Shown piece by piece: positions 15,883 to 24,190 of a stretch of DNA of 50,702 nucleotides. The first letter of the stretch is position 1. Each line of letters begins with the position of its first letter. A program made the position numbers and the translations under genes. Origin of the DNA: Streptomyces capoamus (GTDB lineage Bacteria; Actinomycetota; Actinomycetes; Streptomycetales; Streptomycetaceae); contig NZ_BNBF01000003.1 of assembly GCF_014654935.1 (NCBI RefSeq), positions 183,384 to 234,085 of the forward strand, given 5' to 3'. The notes under the pieces were generated by a model. The model worked only from the letters and a program-made list of their open reading frames with translations, was not told the DNA's origin and made no database searches.

Positions 15883-18624
15883 TCAGTCCCCGGGCAGCGC
15901 CCTGACCAGATTGGCCAGCTGCACCCGGGAGTTGACCGACAACTTGCGGAAAGCGGAGGTCAGATGCGTGTTGACGGTGTGCGGGGACACGACGAGCACC
16001 TCCGCGGCCGTACGGTTGCTGTGGCCCTCGGCGACCAGGCGCGCCACCTTCTTCTCCGAGGCCGTCAGCGCTTCCCAGCCCTGCACGGGGCGCCCGCTCG
16101 CCGCCCGCTGACTCCCGGCGCCCGCGCCCCGCAACTCGCGCTGCAGGCGCGCGGCCACGGCGTGCGCGCCCGACGCGGCGAACGCCGCCCGGGCCCGGGT
16201 CAGGGCGGCCACCGCCTCGGGCCTCCGTCCCGCCGCCAGCAGCGCCCGCCCGAGGTCGGCCCGGGCCGCGGCCCGCACCAGCGGGCGCGGGCTTCGCCGG
16301 AGCAGGGCGACGGAGCGTTCCAGCAGGGCCGGGTCGTCGAGCACCAGCCCACGGGCACGCACCGCCAGGCCCGTGGCCGTGGGCACCGACGGATTGCGCT
16401 CGGCATGGGCCTCCGCCTGCGCGGCCAGGTCCTCGGCGAGTTCCCGGTCGGCGCCCCGCAGGGCCATCCGGACCGCGGAGCCCACCCAGGTGCGCAGCAG
16501 CCGCCAGCGCAGGAAGGGACCTTCTTCCTGCACCCGGCGGATCCGGTCGACGGCGAGCCGCACGTCCCCGTCGGCCTCGGCGTGGACCGCCTCCAGGAAC
16601 CGCACCGCGGCCGTGTTGCCCGGGTTCGGCTTGGCCGCGAGCCTTCCGCGCGCCTCGGCCAGGTGTTCCCGCGCCGCCTCCCGGTCACCGCGCAGCAGGG
16701 CGATCCGGGAACGGATCACCCGGCCGTTCACCTGCTGCACGTGCGCCTGCACGGCGTCCTCCAGGCGCTCCATCGTCACGAAGTCGGCCTCGGCGTCGTC
16801 CAGCCTGCCCAGCTCCAGATGCTGCCGGCCCTGCGCCCACAGCAGCATCGCCTCCCGCATCCCGCCGGCCTCGGCCGCCTTCGACAGCAGCCGTTCACCG
16901 GTCTCGAAGTCGTCCACGTGCTGGTGGGCGACGATCTCCTCGGGGACGTAGGCCGGGTCCACGGCGCAGAGGGCGGAGAACCGCTCCCGCGCGAGGGTGT
17001 TCTCGCCCGCGTTCAGCGCGGTCTCACCGAGCGCGAACAACGCCTGCACCCGGGCCTCCCGGTCACCGATCGCCACGGCCGCCCGCAGCGCCTCCTCGCC
17101 GGCCGCCCGCGCCGGGCCCAGGTCGTGCGCCCGGGACATGGCCAGGGCGCGCAGCGCGGCCAGCCGCGCGCCCACCTCCGGCGCGGCGCCCCCGACCGCG
17201 AGGGCCGCCTCGGTCCGGCGGCGCAGCTCGTCGGCGAGGACGAGGTTCCACAGCGCGCCGCCGAGGGCGGCGTGCAGCCGGCCGGAGACCTCCACGGGCG
17301 GCCGGCAGGCCAGCAGCCGGTCACCGGTCGACAACGCCTCCCGGCCGCGGCCGGCCCGGGTCAGACAGACGATCGCGTGCTCGCCCGCGGCGAACCACGA
17401 CGGCCGCGCGGCCGGCACCAGCTCCAACGCGCGGGTCACCAGGTCGGCCGCGAGCCCCGGGGTGACCGGCAGCACGTCGTCAGCGGCCCGCCGCAGCAGC
17501 GCCACCGCCTCCTCGTCCCCGGGCCGGGCACCCCGCAGGACGTGGGACACCACGTCGATCGGCCGGTGGCCCCCGGCGACGAGCCGGGCCGCGGCCTCCC
17601 GGTGCAGCGCCTTGCGGGCCGACGGCGGGACATCCACGTACACCGCCTGGCGCAGCAGGTCGTGCCGGAAGACCAACTGGTCGCCGTCGTCGTCCAGCAG
17701 CCCCGCGCGCACCGCCTCCTCGAGCGCCGGGATCAGCTCGACCGGCGGCCGGCCGCAGAGCGCGGCGGCGTCCTGGAAGGCGAAGCCGCGCCCCAGCACC
17801 GCCCCCCTCTGCAGGAAGCGAAGCGTGTCGGGGTGCAGTGAGTTCAGCCGGCCGCGCACCCCCACCACCAGCCCCTTGGGCACCGGCTCACCCGAGCCCT
17901 CGGCGGACCGCAGCCCGGCGAGCATCTCCACGGCCAGGAACGGGTTCCCGCCGGCCCCTTCGAGCAGACCGCGTACCCGTGCGTCGACGCAGCCGCCCAG
18001 GACGTCACCGGCCAGCCGGCCGATGGCGGCGCCGGACAGCGGGCCCAACGACAGGGTGTGCACGGGGAGTTCGTCCAGCGCCGCCGCGACGATCCGCGCC
18101 GCCGGCCCGTCGGTGCCGCGCCGCTCGGACAGCAGCCACAGCACCGGGGAGGTCCGCAGCCGCCTCGGCAGCTGCTTGAGCGCGAACCGGCTGAGCGGGT
18201 CGGCCCACTGCACGTCGTCCAGGGCGAGCAGCACCGGCGTGCCGCCGGCCCGCTCCTCGATCACCTCCGCCAGGCGTTCCACCAGCCGGATGCGCTGATC
18301 GTGCCGGCGCGCCAGATCGACCAGGGCGTCGCCGGACAGCAGCGGCCGGTCGCCGTGCAGCATGCAGGTCGCCAGCGAGGACAGCGGCACCAGGTGGTGC
18401 AGCTCGTCGGCCTTGCCGAGACCGACGGAGAATCCCTCCGCCGCGGCGCCGGCGACTGCTTCCGTCACGAGTGTCGTCTTGCCGATGCCCGCTTCGCCGC
18501 GGACCAGGACCAGGGCGCCGCTCCCCGTGCGCGCCACCGAGCCGATCACGGCCCGCAGCTCCGCCAGCTCGGTCTCCCGGCCGCGCAGACCGCTGCGGGA
18601 CAGCGGTCCGCCTGCCCCCGCCAC
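15883..18624 (-). CDS. Large ATP-binding LuxR-family (LAL) transcriptional regulator
   Basis: 913 residues from GTG 18624, with AGGGAGGG upstream. The N-terminal AAA/STAND ATPase has Walker A GEAGIGKTT (about 43-51), Walker B LLALDDVQWAD and a conserved MLHGDRPLLSG region. A long helical repeat middle (about 350-840) resembles tetratricopeptides. The C-terminal LuxR HTH (about 848-905) reads LTASEKKVARLVAEGHSNRTAAEVLVVSPHTVNTHL. LAL regulators commonly activate secondary-metabolite or sugar-use operons after ligand and ATP binding. The neighbours are the solute-binding lipoprotein gene downstream and the AraC-type regulator upstream on the same strand, 104 bases away. Its target is not evident. 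Confidence 0.93.
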   Translation of the reverse strand: MAGAGGPLSRSGLRGRETELAELRAVIGSVARTGSGALVLVRGEAGIGKTTLVTEAVAGAAAEGFSVGLGKADELHHLVPLSSLATCMLHGDRPLLSGDALVDLARRHDQRIRLVERLAEVIEERAGGTPVLLALDDVQWADPLSRFALKQLPRRLRTSPVLWLLSERRGTDGPAARIVAAALDELPVHTLSLGPLSGAAIGRLAGDVLGGCVDARVRGLLEGAGGNPFLAVEMLAGLRSAEGSGEPVPKGLVVGVRGRLNSLHPDTLRFLQRGAVLGRGFAFQDAAALCGRPPVELIPALEEAVRAGLLDDDGDQLVFRHDLLRQAVYVDVPPSARKALHREAAARLVAGGHRPIDVVSHVLRGARPGDEEAVALLRRAADDVLPVTPGLAADLVTRALELVPAARPSWFAAGEHAIVCLTRAGRGREALSTGDRLLACRPPVEVSGRLHAALGGALWNLVLADELRRRTEAALAVGGAAPEVGARLAALRALAMSRAHDLGPARAAGEEALRAAVAIGDREARVQALFALGETALNAGENTLARERFSALCAVDPAYVPEEIVAHQHVDDFETGERLLSKAAEAGGMREAMLLWAQGRQHLELGRLDDAEADFVTMERLEDAVQAHVQQVNGRVIRSRIALLRGDREAAREHLAEARGRLAAKPNPGNTAAVRFLEAVHAEADGDVRLAVDRIRRVQEEGPFLRWRLLRTWVGSAVRMALRGADRELAEDLAAQAEAHAERNPSVPTATGLAVRARGLVLDDPALLERSVALLRRSPRPLVRAAARADLGRALLAAGRRPEAVAALTRARAAFAASGAHAVAARLQRELRGAGAGSQRAASGRPVQGWEALTASEKKVARLVAEGHSNRTAAEVLVVSPHTVNTHLTSAFRKLSVNSRVQLANLVRALPGD

Positions 18625-18728
18625 TCGGGCCCTCCCTGTTCCCCGGCGCCGACCGTACCGGCGCCCCGGGGCCCACTATCGCAAGAATCGCAGCTCAGCG
18701 CCCAAACGGAGGGTGCGGCGAACCCGGC

Positions 18729-19724
18729 TCAAGCCGCGCGGCGCCGGGCGGAGCCGCGCCACTCGGCGGGCGAGACGCCGTAGGCCGCCCGGAACACCCG
18801 GCTGAAGTGGGAGGCGCTGGTGAAGCCCCAGCGGTGCGCCACCGCGGCGATGGTCAGGTGCGCCACCTCCCGGCGGGCCAGGTCGTCCCGGCACCGCTCC
18901 AGCCGGCGCTGCTGGATCCACCGGCTGACGGTGATGTCCTCCAGCTCGAACAGCTTGTGCAGGTAGCGCACCGAGATGTGGTGGGCCCGGGCTATGGACT
19001 GCGGTGTCAGCTCGGGGTGCGCGAGGTGCCGGTCGATGTACGCCCGGATCCGCACCAGCGACAGCCGGGCCGCGTCCGCCGTGTCCCCGCCCGCCCTGCC
19101 GAGCCGCTCCTCGGCCAGCGTCTGCACCAGGTCGACCACGGTGCGGGCGACCAGCTCGCCGGTCCGCTGCGGATACGTTTCCGCGGTGTCCACGAGCCGG
19201 GACAGCAGTGGCGTCAGCAATCCGCCGAGCGCCGAGTCGGCGCCCAGGGGGGACGCCGTGATCCGCTGCAGGTCCGCTTCGCTCAGGCCCAGCACCCGGC
19301 GCGGCAGCACCAGGGACTTGGTGAGGAAGCGCTCGGGGAGCGTCAGCCGGACCGGCCGGGACATGTCGTAGACGAAGAGCTGCCCGGGCCGGAGGCAGGC
19401 CTCACGGCCGTCCTGCTCGATCCGGGCCGCCCCCCGGCTCAACAGCTTCACCACCACGTAGTCGTCGTCGCTGCCCGCGGCGAGCCGCCGGGTGCGCACG
19501 GCCCGCATCGGGTCGCCGTCCACGACGACGGCCTGCACCTGGCCCAGCGGCGACGTACGGAGCGTGCCGCGCTCGACCTCGTCGGGCACGCCCATGTCCA
19601 CGGCGCCGAACGTCCGGGACAGGGCCTCGCGCCAGTACGCCCGGCGCCGTGGGGCGGGGACCGTCTCGGTGGTGTACAGGGTGCCCGGGGTCCCGGGATC
19701 CGTCTTCGTGGCCTGCGGCGCCAT
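18729..19724 (-). CDS. AraC-family transcriptional regulator (AraC-like ligand-binding domain)
   Basis: 331 residues from ATG 19724, with AAGGGCGGAG before it. Residues 10-190 form the beta-rich sensor found in Streptomyces AraC-like regulators (YWREALSRTFGAVDM, LRPGQLFVYDMSRPVRL). Residues about 225-330 contain the double HTH: LTPQSIARAHHISVRYLHKLFE and IAAVAHRWGFTSASHFSRVFRAAYGVSPAEWR, an excellent AraC C-terminal signature. Such proteins usually control a nearby catabolic or secondary-metabolism gene. It lies head-to-tail with the LAL regulator and diverges from the gene at 19898. The 173-bp gap to that gene is the likely control region. Confidence 0.92.
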   Translation of the reverse strand: MAPQATKTDPGTPGTLYTTETVPAPRRRAYWREALSRTFGAVDMGVPDEVERGTLRTSPLGQVQAVVVDGDPMRAVRTRRLAAGSDDDYVVVKLLSRGAARIEQDGREACLRPGQLFVYDMSRPVRLTLPERFLTKSLVLPRRVLGLSEADLQRITASPLGADSALGGLLTPLLSRLVDTAETYPQRTGELVARTVVDLVQTLAEERLGRAGGDTADAARLSLVRIRAYIDRHLAHPELTPQSIARAHHISVRYLHKLFELEDITVSRWIQQRRLERCRDDLARREVAHLTIAAVAHRWGFTSASHFSRVFRAAYGVSPAEWRGSARRRAA

Positions 19725-19897
19725 GATCTCCGCCCTTCCGCACGTGCGCTTGCCGGACCGACCCTGCCAGCGCGGCACGGCCGGCACATCACGTGAATGC
19801 GTGAGACCAGGGGTACGGGGGAGAGGGCGCCAGGGCCGGGTGTGAGGTGTCCCACGGACCCTTGGCGTGGCCGGGAACGCTGCCTAAGTTCGGACAC

Positions 19898-20155
19898 ATG
19901 TCCACCCAAGACACCCCACTTCCCCCCGAGCCGGTCGACTTCTCCCTGGACCTCACCGGCCACGAGATGACCCGGCGCACCCACGTCATGGCCGCGCTCG
20001 GCAGCGACTGGGACCCCGTCGAGGCGCTCCGTGGCGAGGAGGAGGCGTACGACATGCTGTACTCCGGCCTCGACGCGGAGCAGCAGCGGCTGTACGACAC
20101 CCTCGTCGAGGCGGGGGTCCTGCCGCGGCGCGGGAGCGGCCGTGCTGCCGCTTGA
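19898..20155 (+). CDS. Small conserved protein, DUF6400-like
   Basis: 85 residues from ATG 19898. It has acidic, helical text with the block MAALGSDWDPVEALRGEEEAYDMLYSGLDAEQQRLYDTLVEAGVLP, which I associate with the Streptomyces DUF6400 family. There is no signal peptide or membrane helix. Function is unknown. The gene overlaps the next one by 14 bases, so the two are probably translationally coupled. Confidence 0.8.
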   Translation: MSTQDTPLPPEPVDFSLDLTGHEMTRRTHVMAALGSDWDPVEALRGEEEAYDMLYSGLDAEQQRLYDTLVEAGVLPRRGSGRAAA

Positions 20156-20399
20156 CCCGCAGGCGGACATCGGGCGCCGCGCCTGGGTGACCTGCCCGAA
20201 CTGTGAGGACCACCTCGCGTGCGCCACCTGCCGGGAGGGCCGCAGATGCACGGACCACTGGCGCTACCTGCTCTCCCACACCGGCAGCCTGCTCCACCTG
20301 CAGTGCCCCTCCTGCACCCACGTCTGGGACCACGAGACGGGCTTCGGCGCGACCCGTACCCGGTGGACCCGCCCGGCCGGCGGCCGTCGGCCCGAGTGA
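20142..20399 (+). CDS. Small cysteine-rich zinc-ribbon-like protein
   Basis: 85 residues from GTG 20142, inside the end of the preceding gene and in another frame, with CGGGAGCGG upstream. Four CxxC-type positions are visible: CPNC, CATC, a lone C in GRRCTDH and CPSC. Together with HW and HVW these suggest one or two bound zinc ions. The rest is short basic and aromatic text. No enzyme motif is present. Tight overlap with the DUF6400-like gene suggests a functional pair, though the role of either is unknown. Confidence 0.72.
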   Translation: MLPLDPQADIGRRAWVTCPNCEDHLACATCREGRRCTDHWRYLLSHTGSLLHLQCPSCTHVWDHETGFGATRTRWTRPAGGRRPE

Positions 20400-20553
20400 C
20401 ACCCCGGGGGAAGTGACATGTGCGCCGAGGCGCCGGCATGAGGGACACCCGCGTGTGCGCGCCGTCCGCCGTGGTGCGGCCGTGTGCGTGTGCCGGGACC
20501 GACGTGCCGGTGCGGTGATTGCGTCCGCGCGGCGCGCTGGCCACCGTGGACGG

Positions 20554-21099
20554 GTGATTCTCGTTCCGGGCGGACTGTGGCAGCGGGGGGCGGTCGGCCG
20601 GGGTGTGGCCGCCGGTCTCGCCGCCGGTGTCTTCTCCGGTGCGTTCGTCCTCCTGGAATCCGGGGCATGGGCGGGCGCCCTGGCCGCATTCGTGGTGCTG
20701 AGCCTGCTCTACGGGATCCGCGTGGCGCGGCGCATGCACCGGCTCTGGCCCGAGGCCGGGGAGCTGGGCCGGGCCGACCGGGCGGCGGTGGTCCGCGCCA
20801 CCCGGCGCGGCGAGCCCGTCGCCGATCCCGCCCTGGCCCCCTCGGTCGTGGCGTACGCCGCCGCGCTGCGGCGGGCGGCGGAGGAGGACCGGCTGCGCCG
20901 CTGGGTCGTGCTGCTGGTCACCCTGTGCGCGATCGCCCTCGCCGGATACGACACCCTGGCCGGGACCGGCGGCGAGATGACCTCCTCCTGGCTGGTGGTC
21001 GCCCTCTGTCTGGCCGACCTCGTGTGGTGGCCCCGCCGACGCGAGCGCCTCCTCGCCCGGGCCGACCGGGCGGTGGCGTCGACCCGCGGACTCGGCTGA
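20554..21099 (+). CDS. Small integral membrane protein, unknown function
   Basis: 181 residues from GTG 20554; an in-frame GTG at 20515 is an alternative. Two N-terminal helices (about 12-48, GVAAGLAAGVFSGAFVLLES ... ALAAFVVLSLLYGIRVA) are followed by a charged helical middle (RMHRLWPEAGELGRADRAAVVRATRRGE) and two more helices (about 112-160, WVVLLVTLCAIALAGY, SSWLVVALCLADLVWW). The C-terminus is basic. Composition is typical of conserved Streptomyces membrane proteins without known function. Neither start has a strong ribosome site. Confidence 0.7.
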   Translation: MILVPGGLWQRGAVGRGVAAGLAAGVFSGAFVLLESGAWAGALAAFVVLSLLYGIRVARRMHRLWPEAGELGRADRAAVVRATRRGEPVADPALAPSVVAYAAALRRAAEEDRLRRWVVLLVTLCAIALAGYDTLAGTGGEMTSSWLVVALCLADLVWWPRRRERLLARADRAVASTRGLG

Positions 21100-21105
21100 G
21101 CGGGA

Positions 21106-21195
21106 CGGGCTCCGACCGTGCGGACTCCGACCGTGCGGACTCCGGCCGGACGGACTTCGGCCGGACGGACTCCGGCCGGACGGACTCCGAGACCG
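21106..21195. repeat. 15-bp tandem repeat, six degenerate copies
   Basis: Units begin at 21106, 21121, 21136, 21151, 21166 and 21181, with consensus CGGACTCCGGCCGGA. Copies 3 and 5 are identical. It lies directly behind the membrane-protein stop codon and is not in a supported gene. Confidence 0.85.
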
Positions 21196-21418
21196 ACAGG
21201 GCGTCGGTGCCGTCGTCACCCGGCTCGGCGGCGCGCACGCACGGGGTGCATCGCCGGCCCACGGTGACGCGGACGTTCGTCCTGCATACGATCGGATTCC
21301 GCGGCTTGCCGGTGCGTGCACAGGTCGTAGCCCGAGAGCGCACCGGCATGGCGCCCGGGCCCTTCGGCCGCATGATGGTTGAATGTAGAACAACGAGCGG
21401 ATCGAGAGGTGGTCCACG

Positions 21419-22408
21419 ATGAGCAACGCCGAGCCGGAGCCCGTCGAAGTACGCTGCGGCACGGAGGCGGCGCAGCAGCCGGCGACCGCCCCGCCCCGGG
21501 TCGAGGTGCTGACCCCGCGCGACGTGCCCCTCGGCGGCCCCCGGGCGATGACCGTGCGCCGCACGCTGCCCCAGCGCGCCCGGACCCTGATCGGCGCCTG
21601 GTGCTTCGCCGACCACTACGGACCCGACGACGTCGCCGCGACCGGCGGCATGGACGTCGCCCCGCACCCGCACACCGGGCTGCAGACCGTGAGCTGGCTC
21701 TTCAGCGGCGAGATCGAGCACCGCGACAGCCTCGGCAGCCACGCCTTCGTACGGCCCGGCGAACTGAACCTCATGACCGGCGGGTACGGCATCAGCCACT
21801 CCGAGGTCTCCACCCCGCGGACCACCGTCCTGCACGGCGTCCAGCTGTGGGTGGCCCTGCCGGAGGAGCACCGGGCCGCGCCGCGGGACTTCCAGCACCA
21901 CGTGCCCGAGCCGGTGCGGGCCGAGGGCGCCGAGATCCGGGTGTTCCTCGGGTCGCTCGCCGGGACCGCCTCCCCGGTGCCGACCTTCACGCCCCTGCTC
22001 GGGGCCGAGATCGTCCTCCAGCCGCACGCGGCCCTCACCCTCGCCGTCGACCCCGGCTTCGAGCACGGCCTGCTCGTCGACCGGGGCGCCGTCCGCCTCG
22101 CGGACGTCCACCTGAAACCCGCCGAGCTGGGCTACGTCCACCCCGGCCCCGGCACGCTGTCCCTCACCAACGAGTCGGACGACACCGCGCGAGTGGTGCT
22201 CCTCGGCGGCACGCCCTTCGAGGAGGAGATCGTCATGTGGTGGAATTTCATCGGCCGCGGCCACGAGGACATCGTCAGGGCCCGCGAGGACTGGCAGAAC
22301 GCTTCCGACCGCTTCGGCGCGGTCGAGGGCTATCCCGGAGACCGTCTTCCCGCGCCCGTCCTGCCGAACGCGACCATGACGCCCCGCAGGAACCCACCGC
22401 GTCGCTGA
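21419..22408 (+). CDS. Pirin family protein
   Basis: 329 residues from ATG 21419, after GAGAGGTGG. The N-terminal cupin carries the pirin metal site HPHTGLQTVSWLFSGEIEHRDSLG (two His plus a later His and Glu) and LNLMTGGYGISHSE. A second cupin with degenerate metal ligands follows (about 170-290), then TPFEEEIVMWWNFIGR, which is also strongly conserved in pirins. Bacterial pirins are Fe(II) proteins proposed to act as quercetinase-like dioxygenases or to modulate pyruvate dehydrogenase. Which applies here is unknown. The N-terminal 25 residues are a variable tail. The following acetyltransferase gene starts 20 bases later, so they probably form an operon. Confidence 0.93.
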   Translation: MSNAEPEPVEVRCGTEAAQQPATAPPRVEVLTPRDVPLGGPRAMTVRRTLPQRARTLIGAWCFADHYGPDDVAATGGMDVAPHPHTGLQTVSWLFSGEIEHRDSLGSHAFVRPGELNLMTGGYGISHSEVSTPRTTVLHGVQLWVALPEEHRAAPRDFQHHVPEPVRAEGAEIRVFLGSLAGTASPVPTFTPLLGAEIVLQPHAALTLAVDPGFEHGLLVDRGAVRLADVHLKPAELGYVHPGPGTLSLTNESDDTARVVLLGGTPFEEEIVMWWNFIGRGHEDIVRAREDWQNASDRFGAVEGYPGDRLPAPVLPNATMTPRRNPPRR

Positions 22409-22428
22409 CGCCTCCCGAAAGGCACCCG

Positions 22429-22767
22429 ATGAGCCAGTCTTCCCCCGTTCCCGTCGTCGAGCGCGTGGACGCCAGGAACCGCTACGAGATACTGGTCGAC
22501 GGCGAGCGCGCCGGACTGACCGCCTACCGCGACCGCGGTGAGCAGCGCGTCTTCTACCACACCGAGATCGACGACGCCTTCGCCGGGCAGGGCCTCGCCT
22601 CCCGGCTGGTGCAGGAGGCGCTCACGGACGTACGCGACTCAGGGAAGCGGATCGTGCCCGTCTGCCCGTACGTGGCCAAGTTCCTCCAGCGGCACGAGGA
22701 GTTCGCCGACCTGGTCGACGCCGTGACGCCCGACGTCCTGCGGTGGCTGGACTCCCGACTGGGCTGA
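22429..22767 (+). CDS. GNAT-like N-acetyltransferase, short (YjdJ/CG-type)
   Basis: 112 residues from ATG 22429, with CGAAAGG upstream. It contains RYEILVDGERAGLTAYRDRGEQRVFYHTEID, the acetyl-CoA pyrophosphate loop GQGLASRLVQEAL and the end motif PVCPYVAKFLQRHEEFADLV. This short architecture matches the Acetyltransf_CG subfamily, in which the conserved Cys-Pro-Tyr segment sits next to the active site. Substrate is unknown. It is probably co-transcribed with pirin. Confidence 0.9.
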   Translation: MSQSSPVPVVERVDARNRYEILVDGERAGLTAYRDRGEQRVFYHTEIDDAFAGQGLASRLVQEALTDVRDSGKRIVPVCPYVAKFLQRHEEFADLVDAVTPDVLRWLDSRLG

Positions 22768-22793
22768 CCCGAGGACGCCCGGCCGGGAGCCGG

Positions 22794-23330
22794 TCACTTC
22801 CACACGTCCCGACTGGTGCAGACGTGAGCGCCCATGTTCCGCTCCATCATCCGCAGGGCGGCCCGGGCGAGATCTTCGTGCATGTGCGCCACGGCATCCT
22901 CGGGAACGGTCACCTCGAAGTGACGGATGTGGGCGTCCAGAGCCGAGTAGAGCACGCACTGCTCGGTCACCTGCCCGGTGAGTACCAGCCGGTCGATGTC
23001 CTGTTGCCGCAGGAGGTACTCCAAAGGGGTCTCGAAGAACACGGAGTGGCGGGCCTTCACCACGAAGAGGGAGTCCCGGTCGGGCTTCAGGGGCTCCACC
23101 AGACGGGCGTGCGGTCCGCTCAGGGCCTGGTCCAGCAACTCGCCGTGGTGTGATCGCCACTCGCCGAAGTTGTCGTTCACATAGATCACCGGTACCGACT
23201 GTTCGCGCGCGCGTTCCAGGAGGTCCGCCACGACCGGCACCACCGCCTCGGCCGAGGGGAGCAGCAGGTCGGCGTCCTTGTGGTCGTAGGTGGTGATCAT
23301 GTCGATGACCAGCAGTGCAGTCTTGCTCAC
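22794..23330 (-). CDS. Isochorismatase-like cysteine hydrolase
   Basis: 178 residues from GTG 23330 (MSKTALLVIDMITTYDH). The catalytic triad positions are visible: Asp10, Lys92 in VVKARHSVFFET and Cys125 in LTGQVTEQCVLYSALDA, with the usual cis-peptide bond expected before Cys. The family hydrolyses amides, ureido groups or isochorismate (for example nicotinamidase and N-carbamoylsarcosine amidase). The lack of neighbouring NAD or siderophore genes leaves the substrate open. It converges with the acetyltransferase at 22429, only 26 bases between stops. Confidence 0.9.
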   Translation of the reverse strand: MSKTALLVIDMITTYDHKDADLLLPSAEAVVPVVADLLERAREQSVPVIYVNDNFGEWRSHHGELLDQALSGPHARLVEPLKPDRDSLFVVKARHSVFFETPLEYLLRQQDIDRLVLTGQVTEQCVLYSALDAHIRHFEVTVPEDAVAHMHEDLARAALRMMERNMGAHVCTSRDVWK

Positions 23331-23402
23331 CCCCGCCGGGTTCCCAGATCCGGCGGATTCCCCCCTGCTGCCCGCCTTTCGCGAGTCCGCGCCCTCGGTC
23401 GG

Positions 23403-23876
23403 TCAGGCCCGCGGGACGTCGAGCGGCAGATCCCGGTGGAACACGGCCATGGCCTGGCCGGGACCGTTGTAATCGTCGACGATCTTCGCGTCGAAGCCCA
23501 GGCTGCGGTGGAAGGTGACCGAGCCGGTGTTCCCGACCGACGTGATCGCCTTCAGCCTGCGTGCGCCGTGACGTTCCGCCGCTTCGGCGAACGCCGTGTA
23601 CAGACGACGCCCGAGACCGGTACTCCGGGCATCGTCCCGCGTGGCGATCAGATGGACGTACCCGGTGCCGTCCGGGGTGACGAACCCGAAGACGTAGCCG
23701 CGGATCCCGTCCTCGGCCCGAGCGACCAGGCAGGTGGAACCGAACTCCTGCACCAGGGCCAGGAGGTGCAGCGATCGAAGGTCGCGTTCGCCCCAGTAAC
23801 GGGAGTGATCGGCCAGGACCTGGTGGAAGTCGGCAACCGTGGCCGGTGCGATGTGTGTCCCCATGACACCGATCAT
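23403..23876 (-). CDS. GNAT family N-acetyltransferase
   Basis: 157 residues from ATG 23876; ATG 23864 is a plausible alternative, and neither has a strong ribosome site. Core GNAT features: beta4 YVHLIATRDDARSTGLGRRLYTAFAEAAE with the acetyl-CoA loop R-x-x-G-x-G-R, then KAITSVGNTGSVTFHRSLGF, which matches the N...A/S...F/Y-xxxGF end motif. A small-molecule or N-terminal acetyltransferase is likely; the substrate is not deducible. It lies 72 bases upstream of the isochorismatase-like gene on the same strand and may form an operon with it. Confidence 0.9.
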   Translation of the reverse strand: MIGVMGTHIAPATVADFHQVLADHSRYWGERDLRSLHLLALVQEFGSTCLVARAEDGIRGYVFGFVTPDGTGYVHLIATRDDARSTGLGRRLYTAFAEAAERHGARRLKAITSVGNTGSVTFHRSLGFDAKIVDDYNGPGQAMAVFHRDLPLDVPRA

Positions 23877-24190
23877 GGCAGGCGCCCGGCCGTCACGGAT
23901 GAACGACCGCTCGGACCGGGCGAGTTGTGGCACCGGCCGCGGAGACGGGCCCGCCCCTGTCCGGACCACCGAAGGCTCGGTGTCGTCGGGACCGGGGGAC
24001 CGGCAACGCAGTGGCCGCCGTACGGAAAGCCACCGTGCGCTGTGGGGACGTCGGGCGTGCGCTGACGGACAACCAGGGTCCGGACAGCGGTCCTACGGTG
24101 ACGGTCAGCGGCGCCGGAAAGCCCAGCCCCGCGATCCGGGTCGTGACCGCACCGCCCGGCGTCCCCCTACGTAATGCCCAGGAGATGCAC

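Noticed and set aside
21106-21195. CRISPR-like array
   Set aside because: The 15-bp units are directly abutting with no spacers and no cas genes nearby; this is a simple tandem repeat.
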